A stretch of 64,000 nucleotides of DNA from Pterois miles (GCA_947000775.1 CAMQGK010000147.1:3430001-3494000), one strand, 5' to 3'; counted from the stretch's first letter, positions 45,701 through 60,152 are shown. Numbers and translations are program-made. Notes: generated from the letters alone by a model not told the origin.

Positions 45701-47640
45701 GAGCTAAAGACTGATCATTATGGACAAGAAATAATTTATTTATCTACTATGAGAATGTTATGGCTCTTATACTACATATGACATACATTTGCTCTGGTAA
45801 ACCATGAAATAAATGCAGAGAAATGGAAATGTCGAGCTGGATTACATCTAATGGGATCAGCGAAATCTGATTAGAGCATTAGGAATTCAATCTTCTGATG
45901 ACTGAATGCTCCACTATTCAACACTACCACGCTCACCATCTCAGTGTAGTGCATTAGTATGCTAACATTAGCTAAGTAGCACTAAACATAAATACATCTG
46001 AGGCTGATGCCATCGGTCTGGTCGTAAATCAAATTATTAGACACGTTGCAATTTTGATCTGATGGTTGTTAGATGATGAATTATCTTATCATTATTATTG
46101 TTTGTGAATGCTGAGGGTGACATGATTGTTTGTTCCAAATGTCACACATTTCATATAATACTTGACGTTGAGGATACCTGTATCCAAGTTTATGCCAATC
46201 CATAGAAACTGCATTTCCAGCAGGATGTTCCTGGAAACTTTAAACTACCTTTCAATGAACTAAAAGCTTCCTTCAGCCTACTGTTTTCTACTTTGCCACC
46301 ACGGTCTAAAGACCTGCGAAGATTATACAAATTAGACCGCTGACATGAAAAAGCAACGTGACGAAGGCTGCTGGTCACAGCAGTAAACTCACTCTGTGTC
46401 GCTTGTTTAACAGAAAACCTTTGGTTTTTCCTCAATGTGACATTTACCGCTACATACTGCAATATTTACTGATGCACGTTGGATGAAATGAATGAAATGC
46501 AGAGGAGGAAAATTAAAGAGTCTGTCTCCACAGTAAATCATCTGTTCAGTGTTTGATGGTAATTTTTTTGTGCTGTAGATCATAACCACCACGAAACAAT
46601 CAGAAAATAACTTTCTCATACACGGCAGCGAGTCGGGAAGCCGACGGCAGAGCTTAACTTTACCATTAATGTCATCAAACAAAGAGAAATGTCCTCCCCT
46701 CGTCCTAAATCGACACCAGAGTTCTTCCTTGTTTATGAATGAAGCCGTACACCAGCGACGGTCATCCCTGCAAACTCCACATAGAAATTACCCCTCCAAC
46801 CACAGCCTTTTAGGGGTTAAAGCCGAACTTAATTTAGACTTTAACAGTCAAAAGGCTCCCAGTCTCTGCGGAAAGTTCCTGTGGCCAGAAAATGGCTTTA
46901 TTACATGTTGAAATATCAGCTTGCTCACATGAAAAGTCTTATAAATACCACAATAATGCGCAAGATATTGCACGTGTGTAAAACGTACACCTTTCTTGAT
47001 TTCTGCATGTTTTGTACGACAAGTATTCTGTGCTGATGGCAATGTAAACACATCTAGTGTAAATGTTGTGGTAAGACTTGGTGGTGTGGTATAGAAAGAG
47101 AGAAAGACCATATAATGAGGTGGATGGGCTCAATAAACACCGGACTTTTAACCCAGAGACCGGTATTAGAGACCGTTGTTGACCTGTGTTGTCCGTAGTT
47201 GTTTCCATGCAGGATTTACTTAGTTTACTTACTTATTTTAAGCCCTATCATGATGCTTTCCCTTACCCCGACTCTGGATGTTTGTGTGACGTACAAATGA
47301 CACAGTAAATGCTAAAACAAGTAATTATACGGCTTCCCGAGAGACCGAGTTGGGAATACTGCACTTGGATGAGTGAAAACTGTGACCTGCTGGTGGCGCT
47401 GTATTAAAAGTCAGATGATCACCAAAGTGAAGTAGGATTCATCCTCAGGGCATCATGAATATCGGTACCAAGTACACGTTGCTGCTGATTGGAAATGGTG
47501 GCACTTTTAACCTACTTAAGCCACTCTGCATCACTCTAAACACTTAAAGGGTAAAAATTCAATGTAACCACAGCTTGTGGAGCAGTCATGAATTTGTAAC
47601 AGTACGAGGACGTCGGCTGAGCCTCAGTCAGCCTCCTTCC

Positions 47641-47668
47641 CTCCATGAATGAATGAATGAATGAATGT
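47641..47668 (+). repeat. (GAAT)n microsatellite
   Basis: About six copies of gaat. Confidence 0.85.
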
Positions 47669-47869
47669 TCAGTGTGGTGGCAGCAGGAAGGATATGAGGA
47701 CGCTGACGTCAGGATGGTTATACATTATTTACTTACACAGGCTTACATATCCCCAGTGAATATCATTTCCATGCAAATTGGTGTCTTATGCATTTAAACG
47801 AAATAAAGAGGTGGGATATATATATACTGTGTTTTATTGTGTTTGTAGAACAGGTTGGTTATGTGCTGA

Positions 47870-48020
47870 TGGAGAGACGAGATACAGACAGAGAGAAGAG
47901 GGAGAGAAAAAGAGCGAGAGACTCCAGAAATAAAAAATCTGTCAAGACACAAAAGAGAAGCAGACAGGATCAAAAATAACGAGACGGAGTGAGAGCGACA
48001 GGAAGCGATACAGATAGAAA
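47870..48020 (+). repeat. purine-rich tract
   Basis: About 150 bp strongly biased to A and G on the plus strand (gacagagagaagagggagag and similar). Not coding. Confidence 0.6.
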
Positions 48021-48539
48021 GAGATAAAGTGAGAGGCTGACAGCACTAAAGAGTGATAATAAAGGGAGGAAGGGAAGAAAGATCACATAGTTCTGGTCCT
48101 CTAAACATTAAGTACTGAGTCACTGAAGCAACACTACAAAGTGATTTCCCAGAGACGCTGATATTTATCGTCATTGTGCGATAGACCCCATAAAATAAAC
48201 TTCTTCCACTTGAAATGACCGAAAACGTCTTAAATGGGAAGAAAAACAAAATAGAGACTTCAGATCAGACTGTATTCAACTGGCTCGGGCTCTCCATTAA
48301 TACTGTGATGAAACAAAGCAGCTTATTTGATCATCAGACTCAGATATACAGTGAATATAGAAATTGTCCACACCAATAAAACGCCAGGTCTCTGTCATGT
48401 TAAAAAACCAGACCATGATAAATCATCTCAGAACTTTAATGTGATCTATAACCTGAATGATTCAACTGAAAATCAAACTGAAACCTTTTAGGGGGAAAAA
48501 TGAAAATAAAATACTAAAATAATGTGGTAACATAAGGTA

Positions 48540-48720
48540 ACAGCCAGACCGGCCGTGTGACGAGCGCGTGGCGGCTGCGTTACCTGTTACCATGTTAACG
48601 GGTTCGAGCTGCCACGTCGCGTCTCAGCTGTGTCTCTTCTAGAGGTTCGAGGTTTTACCGATTTTTAATCTGAGCCTCGCGGTTCACAGCAGCAACGGAC
48701 AGTGAAGGTGAAATACAGTG
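48540..48720. mobile_element. fragment of the gccagacc MITE family
   Basis: Reads agccagaccggccgtgtgac, gcgcgtggcggctgcgttac, gttaacgggttcgagctgcc, then gcagcaacggacagtgaagg. It matches the reverse complement of the right end of the element at 29681-30354. Confidence 0.6.
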
Positions 48721-50104
48721 ATAATTTTAGACTAAGAAAACTTTACAGTTACATCCCGGATCAGCCAGCGGCGGCAGTCTGGACGCAGAGCGGTGAACAT
48801 CTCCGGCTGTTACTGCAGCTACGAGGGACTGCTGCTCGACGAGGCCCGGACCCCCTGCTGTCACACCAGTCTCCAAGAACACCAGAAAAAGTTGCTTGAT
48901 TTGTCGCTAGTCGTAGAAAAGTTGATAAAAATAGTCGCTAAATTTACAGCACGGTTTGTCCCCTGACACTCCACATTTTGCTAGCAAACATGCTAATAGC
49001 CATCTGTCACCAAAGTTTTTTTTTGTTGTTTTTTAAATGAAATGACAGATAAAATGGTACACTTTCTCTGAGCCCCCCTTCGAGGCAGACCAGGGAGCGG
49101 TTGTTTGGTCCACACCAGGGTTCACTTCCTGCATTCACACCCACCAAAACGAACCACACCAAGGAGGGTAAACGCTCCAGGGTTCGGCTCAACCGGACTA
49201 ATCGAGGCTGGTGAGAACGCTTCCTGTGTGACATATTGAGACGATTGATTTATGATTAAATCCATTTATCTGACTGCAGTCTTTTGGTTTTTGTGTAGCT
49301 GCTCTCTCTCTCCTACTGGGGAGCAATGACTGGACGGTTTTACTGCGTTGCTGATGGGTGAATGGATGGATCTTTGACCACAAACACACACACACACAAC
49401 ATAGTCCTAGATCCTCTATTAGCTGGCACTGTGGTGATTTGTTCTCACCAAGGTCTGAGTCGAGACCGCCGGGCAGCAGGGAGGGAAAACTGGTCCAAAA
49501 TGGAAGAAAAGGATCCAGCAAGGACTTTTTAAAATTAGGAAAATGTCTGAGCAAGGACTTTTGGAAATGAAAAGACTAGTCTGAGTACTGAACCATAACA
49601 AAGACTTAAATTAGAAAAGGGCTCTAAAAGAGCTCCTGAGGCCAAGTAAAACACTTTGAAATGGGTTCATATCGACACCAAAGGCCACGTTTAAGGACAG
49701 TTTCCCCAGAATATGCTGCACAGTATTCAGCACCTTAACCTTAAAAAGCAACCTTTACAAGCAATAAGCATCACGGGTTATTTTCAACGTTTATTTAGCT
49801 GATCCACCTCATCCCTCCCTCTGAGTGCTTAACACACTCTGAAAGCCTCACAGCTGTTACCGGTCACATTTTTATTGTATGAGACGACAGTATGTTGTTT
49901 GTTTTGTGATTCTTGATAATATTCAGCTGTTTGCTCCACTGCAAGAGCTCATCTGAAATAATTCCCCACCAAAAAATAGGACACACTGAGGACGGATGGC
50001 TACTGCAGAGAGCTTTTAAATTGCCGAGCATCAATCTGTGATTCGTGGCGCAATTCAAACGGGGATCTAAATAGTAGTTGTCTCTCGCTGTTATAAGGTC
50101 CAAT

Positions 50105-50420
50105 GGCGGTCCAGCATTAGGGGCGGGAACAGCCAGACCGCCCATGTGATGAGCGCGTGGCGGCTGCGTTACCTGTTGTTTTTCATTTTGGCGTCCATGT
50201 TAACGGGTTAGAGCTTCCACACCACCTGCATGAGACACGTCTTGAGGTCTCGCCTATTTTTGACGTGAGCCGCGAGCTTTTCACGGCAGCGTCAGACAGT
50301 GAAGGTGATTGTTTGACTGTATATTGACATATCAGCAACATAACTACGGTTTCGATGTCTAGACAGTAGGAAATGGGCTTAAAATATGTCTGTAAACTAT
50401 GTAAAATATGCACAAAAAAC
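50105..50420. mobile_element. fragment of the gccagacc MITE family
   Basis: Reads agccagaccgcccatgtgat, gagcgcgtggcggctgcgtt, ttggcgtccatgttaacggg, tctcgcctatttttgacgtg, then ctgtatattgacatatcagc. Same order as the reversed right half of the element at 29681-30354. Confidence 0.65.
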
Positions 50421-50529
50421 ACAATGTTACATAAGAAAGTCTGCTAAGGACGGTTGTTATTTATTTACGCAAAACATGCTGTGAGGGTTGGTAAGTTACT
50501 TTTTGGGAAAAATATTTATCAGGATTTAT

Positions 50530-51080
50530 TGCATGATTGTTGATAGCTAATCACAATTAATCACATTTTAATCTGTTCAAAATTTACCTTAAAGGTATAT
50601 TTGTCAAATATTTAATACTCTTATCAGTATTGGAGTGGAGATATTAGATGTTATATTATTAGAGATATTATTGGGAATCAATTAGCAACACAAAACAGTG
50701 ACAATGATGATATTGTCCAGAAACCCTCACAGGTTCATTTAGCATAAAAACTATGCTCAAATCATAACTGACTTGACTATGACTTTCCCCAAACTGCAAG
50801 TGATTATCCTAAAGTCTGTAGATGGGAGACTGGTGGAGGTCAGAGGTCAAGGGACCCCTTTGAAAATGGACATGCCAGTTTTTCCTCGCCAAAATTTAGC
50901 GCAGTTTGGAGCATTATTTAACCTCCTTCGGACAAGCTAGTGTGACCTGGTTGGTACCAATCAGTTTTTCTAGGTTCATATGATGCTAGTATCATCACTA
51001 TAACCTAAATATCATAAATTGTGTGATTGCGTTTAAATTAATTTGCATTAACACGTTAGATTAGTTATGTTACGTTATTA
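50530..51080 (+). mobile_element. agggctgtcaa hAT-like family copy, internal part
   Basis: Contains atcacaattaatcacatttt, atctgttcaaaatttacctt, ccagaaaccctcacaggttc, gacttgactatgactttccc, gtctgtagatgggagactgg, tgccagtttttcctcgccaa and ggttggtacc. It ends in a ttaacacgtta-like eroded terminus. It is the longest copy in the window and supplies the middle that is missing at 993-1480. Confidence 0.65.
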
Positions 51081-53030
51081 CTCTAACACAAAACATGATT
51101 TTTTTTTGTAACCTTAACCAAATAGTTTTATTGCCTCAACCAAAATGAACCATGTGACATTGTGTGATACGAGGCTGATATGAAACATAATTAATGGTTC
51201 AGAAACATCAACGTTCAACGTGTCCTGTGGTGTCCAGAAATGTACAACGGCAACATTTTTATGGCACCTGGGTTGAATATTAGCGCTGAGCTGAGAGAAA
51301 ATGTGGTAAAACTACAGAAGAACAATAACAAAATTAGCGAGCGTATCTTTAAATAAAGCAGTGACGGCAGATCTTGTGTGCTTGAATGTCCCCTGGACAC
51401 TAATCAGCACAGCAAGCAACAAAAAGCATCTCACCAAATAATGGCAGAACGAAGGCAGCAGTCAGCTACGAAGTGCTGCATGAGGAGAAAACAGCCTCTT
51501 TTACTGCTCGGCCCTCAGTTTAGTTACGTCTCGTCATAAAGACACCGTTCTGCATGTCCTCGTCCACTTCATTAACATACTGAAGAGAAGGCAAAGATTA
51601 TCTGCAGCATGCAGGTGTCATTAGAGATCAGGTAAGTCTAGTGCCAGCGTTCTACATGATAACCGCATCAAGAAATTACACAGAAAATCAAATTAGAGCT
51701 AATGTGCACCTTCACTTTGAATTATTATTAACATCAGTTCTGCAGAACTGCAAGAGAGGTGCATTAGACTGAATGTTTATATTCATTTCTCTGTCATGAA
51801 ATAGGGATCATAAACCAGCCATAAAGCTGAGAGCTGTGTACCTGCTCGTTGAATTAGCAGCATTAAACTAGTGAAACGAACGGTGGAGGAGACGTAGCTG
51901 ATGTTGTCACAGCTTTGACAACAAATAAGAGCATCAAAAGCATATGCATATGTGAGACACACGACAGATTTCATACCGATAAGCGTGTGAACTCAACCCT
52001 GTCCCTTACAAAGTACATTTCCATACTGGAGGGAAGTGTGACATGTTCTTACATTGTACAGTTGTCATGAGGAGGAAGCAAATGCTGAAATCACAACAGG
52101 CACCACTGAATTTTTCTGCAGCCAGAGGACGTGTCCATACGTCCATACAGGAAGAATTCATAGGTCAACATGTCAAAAGAGGACAGAATGTGTTTCCTGA
52201 TTGGCTGTGAGTACTCTCAGGCCACATGTTGCCGCCGTTTGGCTGCACCGCGGCGCAGAATGAAGCGGCTGCAGGTCGCTGAGGCTGAGAGCGCTCGCTG
52301 CAGCTTTCCATTGTGTGGCTGTCGCCCTTCGCCGCTGCTCTGGTGGGAATTCGGCGCACTGCTGCATTCACACAGAATCAGGCTGACGGACACCTGAACA
52401 CCTTCTGGACAACATTTTCCAAAAACTGACCGACAGATTGGCAGAACGGCAAAAAGAAATGCATGATGATATGTTGCTATGATGATGGAATAAAACATAT
52501 TTTAAAAATGATTTTGTAACTACCATTTATGGAGTTATTTTAGTAATGCATGGAGCTATAAAACACAGCTTTCTCTTAATATTCTACTGCAAACTTAACT
52601 AACTTTCCCCAGTGTGACGGAGCATCATAACATCTGGGCACGCCGTCCCTGGTCCGTCCAGAACTAACGCTAGACGGGTACCGAGCGTCAGTCTGTGATG
52701 TTGAGGGGTACTGACCAATCGGCAGTATCTGACGAGCTTAACTAAAGCCCAAAGGTGTATAAATAGCACAACCTTACAAGTATTTTCCATGTGTCGTGAG
52801 AATGAATTTTAACCTTTTCACGCGTCATTTTTTTGTAACGCCACAAAATGCTAACAGCCACATCTTTAGGCAACAAAACCACCTGGTTAGGTTTAGGAAA
52901 AACGTCATGGATCGGCTTAAAATATGTGTGTAAACTAAGAAAGTAGTACAGTATGTACAGAAAACACATAATGTTGCGTTCGTTTTTTTATTTACACTGG
53001 ATATGTCGGTAAGGTTGTTATGATACATTT

Positions 53031-53104
53031 AGGGCTGTCAATCAGTTAAAATATTTAATCACATTTTCATGATTGTCCATAGTTATCTGTTCAAAATTTA
53101 CCCC
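53031..53104 (+). mobile_element. 5' end of an agggctgtcaa hAT-like element
   Basis: Begins agggctgtcaatcagttaaa and runs to atctgttcaaaatttaccc, then stops abruptly. Truncated copy that shows the terminal sequence well. Confidence 0.65.
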
Positions 53105-53509
53105 ATGCTCCTCCACTAATATGATGCTTGGTTTGCCGTTTACGCAGTATGAGGAACGCAGTATACAGTATACGGTACATACTGCACAGTGAGCTCCTCA
53201 GTAGTATGTAGCAGGCGTTTTGCATACAGCCAATGACTCTGGACAGGGAGGCTGTTCACGGCTTACTGAGACACTTGAATACAACGGTGCCCTAATTAAT
53301 GGTATTAGTCCCAACTGTGCTTTTCAAATTAAGTCAAGTGAAAACGTCTGCTGTGAAAAATGCCCATTTTGCTGCGTTCCCAGATCTCAGAGCCAACTTG
53401 TGTGAGTACAATGTCACCGTAAGCAATAAAAATGCAACGACAACGGAAACAAAACCTGAGATGCTGTAAACTGCAGTTTTCCTTTAAGTTAAGATGCTTT
53501 TTAGGAAAA

Positions 53510-53710
53510 CTTAAGAGAAGCAGAAGGCAGTAAGGAGAGATAAGTAGAAGATGTGAACACCAAAGAGAGAGAGAAGGAGGTGATGAGAGGATGATGAGGA
53601 GAGAGGAGGAATGGAAGAGGAAAGAAAGAAAATGGATAAAGGAAGAGGGGGCAGAAGGAAAAGAAGAAAGTAAAAGGTCAAAGTGAAAGGAAGATGTGAG
53701 GAAAAAAGTC
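53510..53710 (+). repeat. polypurine tract, about 200 bp
   Basis: Almost all A/G on the plus strand, for example gagagagagaaggaggtgat and aggaaagaaagaaaatgg. Potential triplex-forming sequence; no gene. Confidence 0.7.
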
Positions 53711-54154
53711 CTTAAATAATATTAATATTTCAAACAGACATTCCTACGAGAGCGATGGACAAGCAGCCCCAGCAGGAAGGTTTAACCTGCCAGCAGAGAC
53801 ACTGGGAGGAGGCTGTCAAAGCTCAGCAGATCAACACATTCAAACTGCCTCGGTGATTTCCTGTCATTACCACACAGGGCTGTTCAGGCGGCTGTGGCCT
53901 TAAGAAAGAAATCACAATCTCATTCATTAGTATAACGGTTTATTTGAAGAGCTCGGCTCATGTGGTCTCATCTCCTCTTGAAGTCCACCTGATGACTTGA
54001 CTTCCTGCTCTCAGTCTGGCACTATGCAGCCGGGCAGGACCACCAGTTGGGTCCACATGAACGCCCCCCTCATATCGTATTCACGAGGTCGTACACCTTT
54101 GACATGTGCATCACGTGTTGCTGCACATTAATGCATGTAAAATATGTTGTTGCT

Positions 54155-54250
54155 GAGCATCACGACAAGAAGGTAAATTTGTGTCAATGTACATGAATCA
54201 GAGAGATTTTGTGACTATTTCACAAACTGCTGTGGGACTGTGTCGCATTA
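54155..54250 (+). repeat. fragment of the aaacctaactaagtag repeat family
   Basis: tgtgtcaatgtacatgaatc followed by agattttgtgactatttcac and aactgctgtgggactgtgtc is the module also seen at 11185, 15470, 30530 and 43215. Confidence 0.6.
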
Positions 54251-56394
54251 TTAGGGTCTGTTCCGGTCCACCATATGTTGGGTTGGATCTAATTATCGTC
54301 AGGTTTGAAATGTATTTATGCACGTCTGGTTTGGAGAGGTTTTCCATAAGTCAGGTCCAGAATTTTGTGAAGACTAAATGAACCAATGTGATATCCCACC
54401 TCATCATATCTTGTCTCTTGAGCAGACGCACTATAATGATGCCAGGAGACCAGCCGGTATGTCTTCTGTACTACGAGGCAGTAAAACACTGTCATCTACC
54501 ACATGATCTCAGCTGATCAGCTGCTGATCACTAACAGTTTATACGCCACAGACTGAACGTTAGATCAGAGCTCATTGATCTGTTGGACTAGAGTTCTGCC
54601 CCTCTCAACTCCCACCACAAAGTTACACTAAGCTAATGGAATAAACTGGGTTTGATAATATTTGTGTGATGGTAAAAAAAAAAAAAAGACCTTTATTATT
54701 CACTTGAGGATTATTTTGATCTCTGATGGATGAGTAATGATGAGGGTTTCTGAATCTCATAAATTCATGGATTTATGTTATTATAACACGTAGAAATGTG
54801 AGTGTGTGCGCACATATAGTATTTTTGTGTCTATGTACAGTACATGTATATATATTGATGAACAATCATGTGTTTTTGTTACTGAACTCATTTTGAAATA
54901 AATTGTACAATATTTCTGCTTGCAATTATTTTTCCTAGACTTCTGCTTTCAGAGCTAGTTATTAAATAAATTATTACGAAAACTGATACTAATTTTGTAA
55001 TATGATCAAGAGTAGATATATTTATATAGTCTTACAGTTACAGCCGGCCCTTTGAGGGGAACCCTGATGCTGATGTGGCCTGGATCAAACTGAGTCCCCG
55101 GGGTTAAGGCACCAAAACCACCTTAAGGACAATCGGAGAAACATCGTGGTTTGGCTTAAAATACGTACACTTAACGTGAGCTGTGGACGTAAAATCACAT
55201 GATGTAATTAAATCAGTAAAAAACTTCTGTTTCTGTCACCTGATGCCACTGGCATCAAACAGACATTTTCCCATAGACTTACATTAAGAAAGTGTGAACA
55301 CTTGAATGGCCCTTATTTAAATCATTAGGCCCAATGGATGTGTGAGATCGCTGGATTATCTGGGTAATTTTATCCCTCGACAGTCAAGCTACGCCTCCAA
55401 CGCTGGAACTAGTTCTTTTTATAAATCCATGGATGCATATGATGCTCGAGAAGCAGAGATCCTACGACTGGATAAATGAGATTATTATTTTATTATTAGT
55501 TGTGTGAGAGTTTGTAAACGGATGTTTTAATGTAGTTTTTCTCTTCGTAAATGCAGCTTTCATTTACTTCAATTCATCCAGATTTTCTGTTTCTGGATTC
55601 TTCAAAAACTCGAGGTAACAAGAGGTGAGTGATAATGGAGGCGTGTGGTGTCAGATCCATGGAAAGAAAAGAGCAAACTGGTTTGTAATTAAGGATTTAA
55701 CATTCACTCGTCACTCATGCTGGCGGACATGCTGCTCCACCAGAAACACTCGTCGTCGTATATGAGCCGATCATCGGTTGGGACAAGCCTGTCTCATCTC
55801 AGAGCTCTTTATTTGGTGAAGATGAGCAAACTGTCTGACGTCATATTACATTACAAGCGCCGGCTAATGAAGTGCTAATTTATCAAAGCTCCCCCTACCG
55901 CGATGCTGCTGATGTGCACCACTGCAGCTTCTTTACATCTTGGTGAGGAACAAGAACACCTTCTCAGGATAACAAATGAACACCTGCAGCCTTCACCTCC
56001 TCCTGCTCCTCCTCCCTATAGAATAGACCTCCTTTCCTGGCAGTCCATTTTGTTCTCCTGACTTTTCTGGGTCATCTCTCCAACTCAGAGGCTCACCAGA
56101 GACCTCGCTCCTGCTCTCGTTCTCCCCTCTTTCTCCTCTATAACTCCCATCTCTGACATCGCCTCCATGCATCTCTCTGCCTCATTTCTTTTGCTAGCAT
56201 ACATTATTGCAGCCACATCGGTACAACTCCTACGGGTGGAAATCCTTTCACTACATGTTTTCCATTAAAAAATCTTTAATTAAAAACATGACTTTGAGTT
56301 ATAAGATTTGCCTCCAACTTGGAAATCCTTTTTTTCTTTCCTTCGTCTCCCTTTTTGTCCTCAATGTGACTTGACAGCAGGAATAAAGACTGAG

Positions 56395-56470
56395 AGATGG
56401 AGTGATGGTACAATGAAGGGGAGGAGAGGGGGAGGCCAGAGGAAGGAGAGATTAAAGACAAGGGTAAGGA
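56395..56470 (+). repeat. purine-rich tract
   Basis: Short G/A-rich segment (ggggaggagagggggaggcc). Not coding. Confidence 0.4.
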
Positions 56471-59284
56471 GTATTTTAATTCCTCAGTTCTCACTTCCTC
56501 CCACTGCTGTTCTTTCACCTCTATCACTCTTCTCTCCGTCCTTTCTGTCCCTCCATCTCCTCCTTCATGCATGTGAATCCTGATTGATGCCTTTCTTCTC
56601 TTCATATCACACAAAATATAAATGTTTTTGTGTCGACCACCATATTTCTTCGACCCCATAGGTCACCGACAGGCGGACCGCGGTCCGAGTCCAGACCCAG
56701 GAGCCGTCCCTTACGGACCTGGACCTGCAGCCAAAACAGTTACGATTTAAAACCTGACGGGGAGCTTCTGTTTTAACCGATGCAGCTTTTGTCGTCTTTA
56801 CGGTAGTGGTTTAGCAGATGAGGAAACACACTGACCACCATGAGTTAAGCCGTCCCACGTGATGCTGCTCAGCCAATCACGTCTGTGCATTCCAGGCGGT
56901 AAACATGGCGACTATACAGTTCAGACAGATGAGAGTTAGAGGCAGGTTACACATGAAGAGATGGTAGAAAGAAAAAGAGAGATAGAGATACAGATAGAGA
57001 AAACAAAGGGAGAGAAACAGAAGACTGAGACGGAGATTATTTGAACGCACAATTTTCACATTTTATTTATTTTCTCTTAATTTGAAATGCAGCCCTACTT
57101 TTATTTAGTTAATGAGAGGACATTATCCTGCTGTCATACATATATGTTCACTTCTCTGTTATGTGACAATAAATATTGTCAAAATGTTTTTGAATCGTAC
57201 TGAATTCATTTGATTTGACAGGTATTGATGACATGCAGATGTTAATACGACTACTAGGCTACTTAAATATATATCACACTACATAGTTCGACATTATGAT
57301 CTTCTGGACCTTTGCTTCGAGATATTTTCTCTGACTGGACCTCTATAAATTTTAGTAGGATATTCCTGCTCTACACGCTTGGCACACGGGAGAAGTTCCT
57401 GTTGGTTGTAATCTGCACTTCATCACTAGATGCCACAAAATCCTACACAGTATTGGATCACATCATTCAACATTTTAACACATAACGTAAATTTGGATAT
57501 TGGAAAAATCAGTAAGGATGAATCAGCCCGTTCACAGGAAAAGGGTTTATTCATTTGAACGACATGTATCCTGTACTGACTGTAATGTAAACGCATCCAT
57601 GTATAAATACTACGGTTGGAGTTGGTGCCTGGTGGTGTTGATTGGTGTTTTGTTTTGTATGTTCTGTTTGGGTTGGATTACATCCATCCGTCTGCAGCCT
57701 CTTATCGCGGGACATATTCTGTGATGTTTTTCCCGTAGTTGCTTCTGTACATGTTTTAGTGAGCATATTTACTCATTTTAAGTCCAACCATAACCTTTTC
57801 CCCTTTTCCCCGTAATTAAGAGGTTTTCTTTCCTAAAGCTAACTGCACAAGTTTGCTTGACGTACAAATGACAAACTAAAGGTTTAAACGTGTACTGCGT
57901 AATGTGGTATTTATTATTATTATTATTATTATTCCCGTTAGACCAGGAAACATGGCTTCTGCAGAGATTAGACCTTTTAGGACACTCGAATATCTGTATC
58001 ATGCACACAGATCAGAAGCAAACATAAACCTTTTAATGGTAAGAAGTTACCGTTAACTTAAAGGTCTTTGCACACCTAGTTCGTATTTTTGTTTGTGTTT
58101 TTTAACACATCATCTGATAAAAATGCACAGAAATTTGTGCATTCCAAGTCATATGCATTTTATTATTCTGTTGCAAAAATTCGCATTGCAAGACCAAACT
58201 GGATTAATTACGTGGATAGCGCCAGACCTAAATGAATGAATGACATTAGCAAGAAGCTACTGATAGCTGCCTAAAGCACAATCACTACTGCCTCATCTTC
58301 CTACATCCTTTTTCCATCCTTTAAATGTGCAGTTATATATTTCTTTTTTTTTTTTTAAGAGCTGCGATTTTTTTAAAGGCTTTTGACTGATGCAAAAAGA
58401 TGCAGAAAATCGAACCTGTTCTGACAACTTAAATGACGGTGAAAAGTTTCTTAAGTCGGTGTGATTGAGACAATATGAGGTTGTACTTATAATTAAATGT
58501 GAGACAGTTTCAGATGAAAAGAAATAAATTTGGTGCACAAAAGCTTTAAATATGATCCTACTTCTAATCTTCACCATAAACCAAAGATTTTGTACTAAAT
58601 CAGCGTGTAAGGAAGTGAGGGGAAAAAAATCCTCACTTTGGAAGATTTTCCTCATTTTTCTCTTCTTGTGAGAACATTCGGTTCCTACAAGCAGAGAATT
58701 ACAGCAGCATATGAAGACGTAGAGACTCAATTAGTCTCCCTCAGCAGCAGCAGCAGCGCCTGCTCTGCTTCTACATTAAAGATTTTTCCTCCACCTGATT
58801 AATGGGAAGATCAGACTGAACAAGAACAAGCCTGAGAGGAAAAGAGATCCTCCCTAAAACACTTACACCATTACTTCTTGAAAAACAGCTTTTGGCAACG
58901 TACCTTTGCTTTCTCTGCAAATTTCCTTCAGTAGTTGTGTTTCTTTATCGAGAACATGGTTCAACTTATATCTAAAATTTAACTGTCAAAAAAGTGATGC
59001 ACAAAGATGAAAAGTACTTTAACTACAATAACAATATTATAAGTGTATCAAAATATGTACTGAAGTATATCAATACAATTTTAGATGTGCAGTGACGTGC
59101 ACAGAACAAGAGACTGACAGCCTGGTCTCCTAAAAAACCATGTTCCCATATTATGGTATGCTTCAATGGAAACATATTTTCTCCTGTAATATGTTTATTT
59201 TTGGGACATCACAAATGTATTTATAATTAAAGTTCGTGGAAGTCCAGTTAGCGAGGTTAGGGTGAATGGGTCAAACAAACACAG

Positions 59285-59945
59285 GACTTTAAGCCCTGGC
59301 TGAGGAGCGCATGGCGGCTGCGTCACGTCACGGCTTCATGATTCACATGTCATGATTGACATGTCAACTGCTGCTCTTTCTACATAGAGTTTGTCTTCCT
59401 TAATGACCATTTCATGTTATTACAAACGGTTATTGTAGACAGAGAAAATTCAAGAAATGTGTGGTCGTTTATAAACAACGGTAATAATCCACAATTAAAA
59501 CCCCGTAACATCTTCATTCATGCAGCCTTTCGAGTCCCTGCATGTTCTACAACACTATCCTGCACGTATTTCAGAATAAAAGCCTTGTGTTTATGAATTA
59601 AGGAGTTCTGTCCACAGAAAAAAAAAGAGGGCTTTTATTTTGAATTACTTTGACTTGATTTAAAAATAAATTTTTTGAAGTGCATGACACGTTCTACAGA
59701 TACAGACATTGAAAGTGTAGTAATGCTGCCGATATGATGTCAGTATACAGTCAGAAGATCACCTTCATCGTCTGACATTTTCTACAGATGTCTAGACTTT
59801 GAAACTGTAGTTATGTTGCTGATATGATGTCAAGTTACAGTAAAAGATCACTTCCACTGTTTGTTGCTGCTGTGAACGGTGAACATGCATCTCATGCGGG
59901 CGGTGTAGTAGCTCTAACCTATTAACACGGACGCCATGTTAACAC
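59285..59945 (+). mobile_element. gccagacc MITE family copy, right end lost
   Basis: Starts around gctgaggagcgcatggcggc. Contains aatccacaattaaaaccccg, ccctgcatgttctacaacac, cgtatttcagaataaaagcc, two copies of ttgctgatatgatgtc-type sequence (about 59726 and 59817) and acggacgccatgttaacacc. A SINE lies directly at the place where the right terminal repeat should be. Confidence 0.65.
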
Positions 59946-59984
59946 CTCCTCAGGTCCAGGCTTGATGCCAACCTGCCCATCAGG

Positions 59985-60152
59985 ATCAAATCTAAATACT
60001 CATTCATGCACCGATGGCTCAGCCTTCGGGAGCAATTTGGGGTAGAGCGTCTTGCTCTAGGACACATGGACATGTGACCGGAGCAGCCGGAGATCGAACC
60101 GCCAACCTTCCGATTGGTGGACAACCCGACCCAACCCGCTGAGCCGCTCTCT
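59985..60152 (-). mobile_element. tRNA-derived SINE, minus orientation, partial
   Basis: Read on the minus strand it gives gagcggctcagcgggttggg, then B box ggttcgatctcc (60089-60100), then catgtccatgtgtcctagag, caagacgctctaccccaaat and tgctcccgaaggctgagcca. This is a second, different tRNA-SINE family from the one at 43820; the 3' end is incomplete. Confidence 0.75.

Noticed and set aside
52173..52498. GC-rich segment with several overlapping frames, considered as rims4 exon 1 or a promoter
   Set aside because: None of its minus-strand frames resembles the RIMS4 N-terminus, and no suitable phase 1 donor is present.
58293..58730. 145-residue minus-strand frame
   Set aside because: Low-complexity Ser/Phe/Lys-rich peptide from AT-rich DNA with no recognisable motif.
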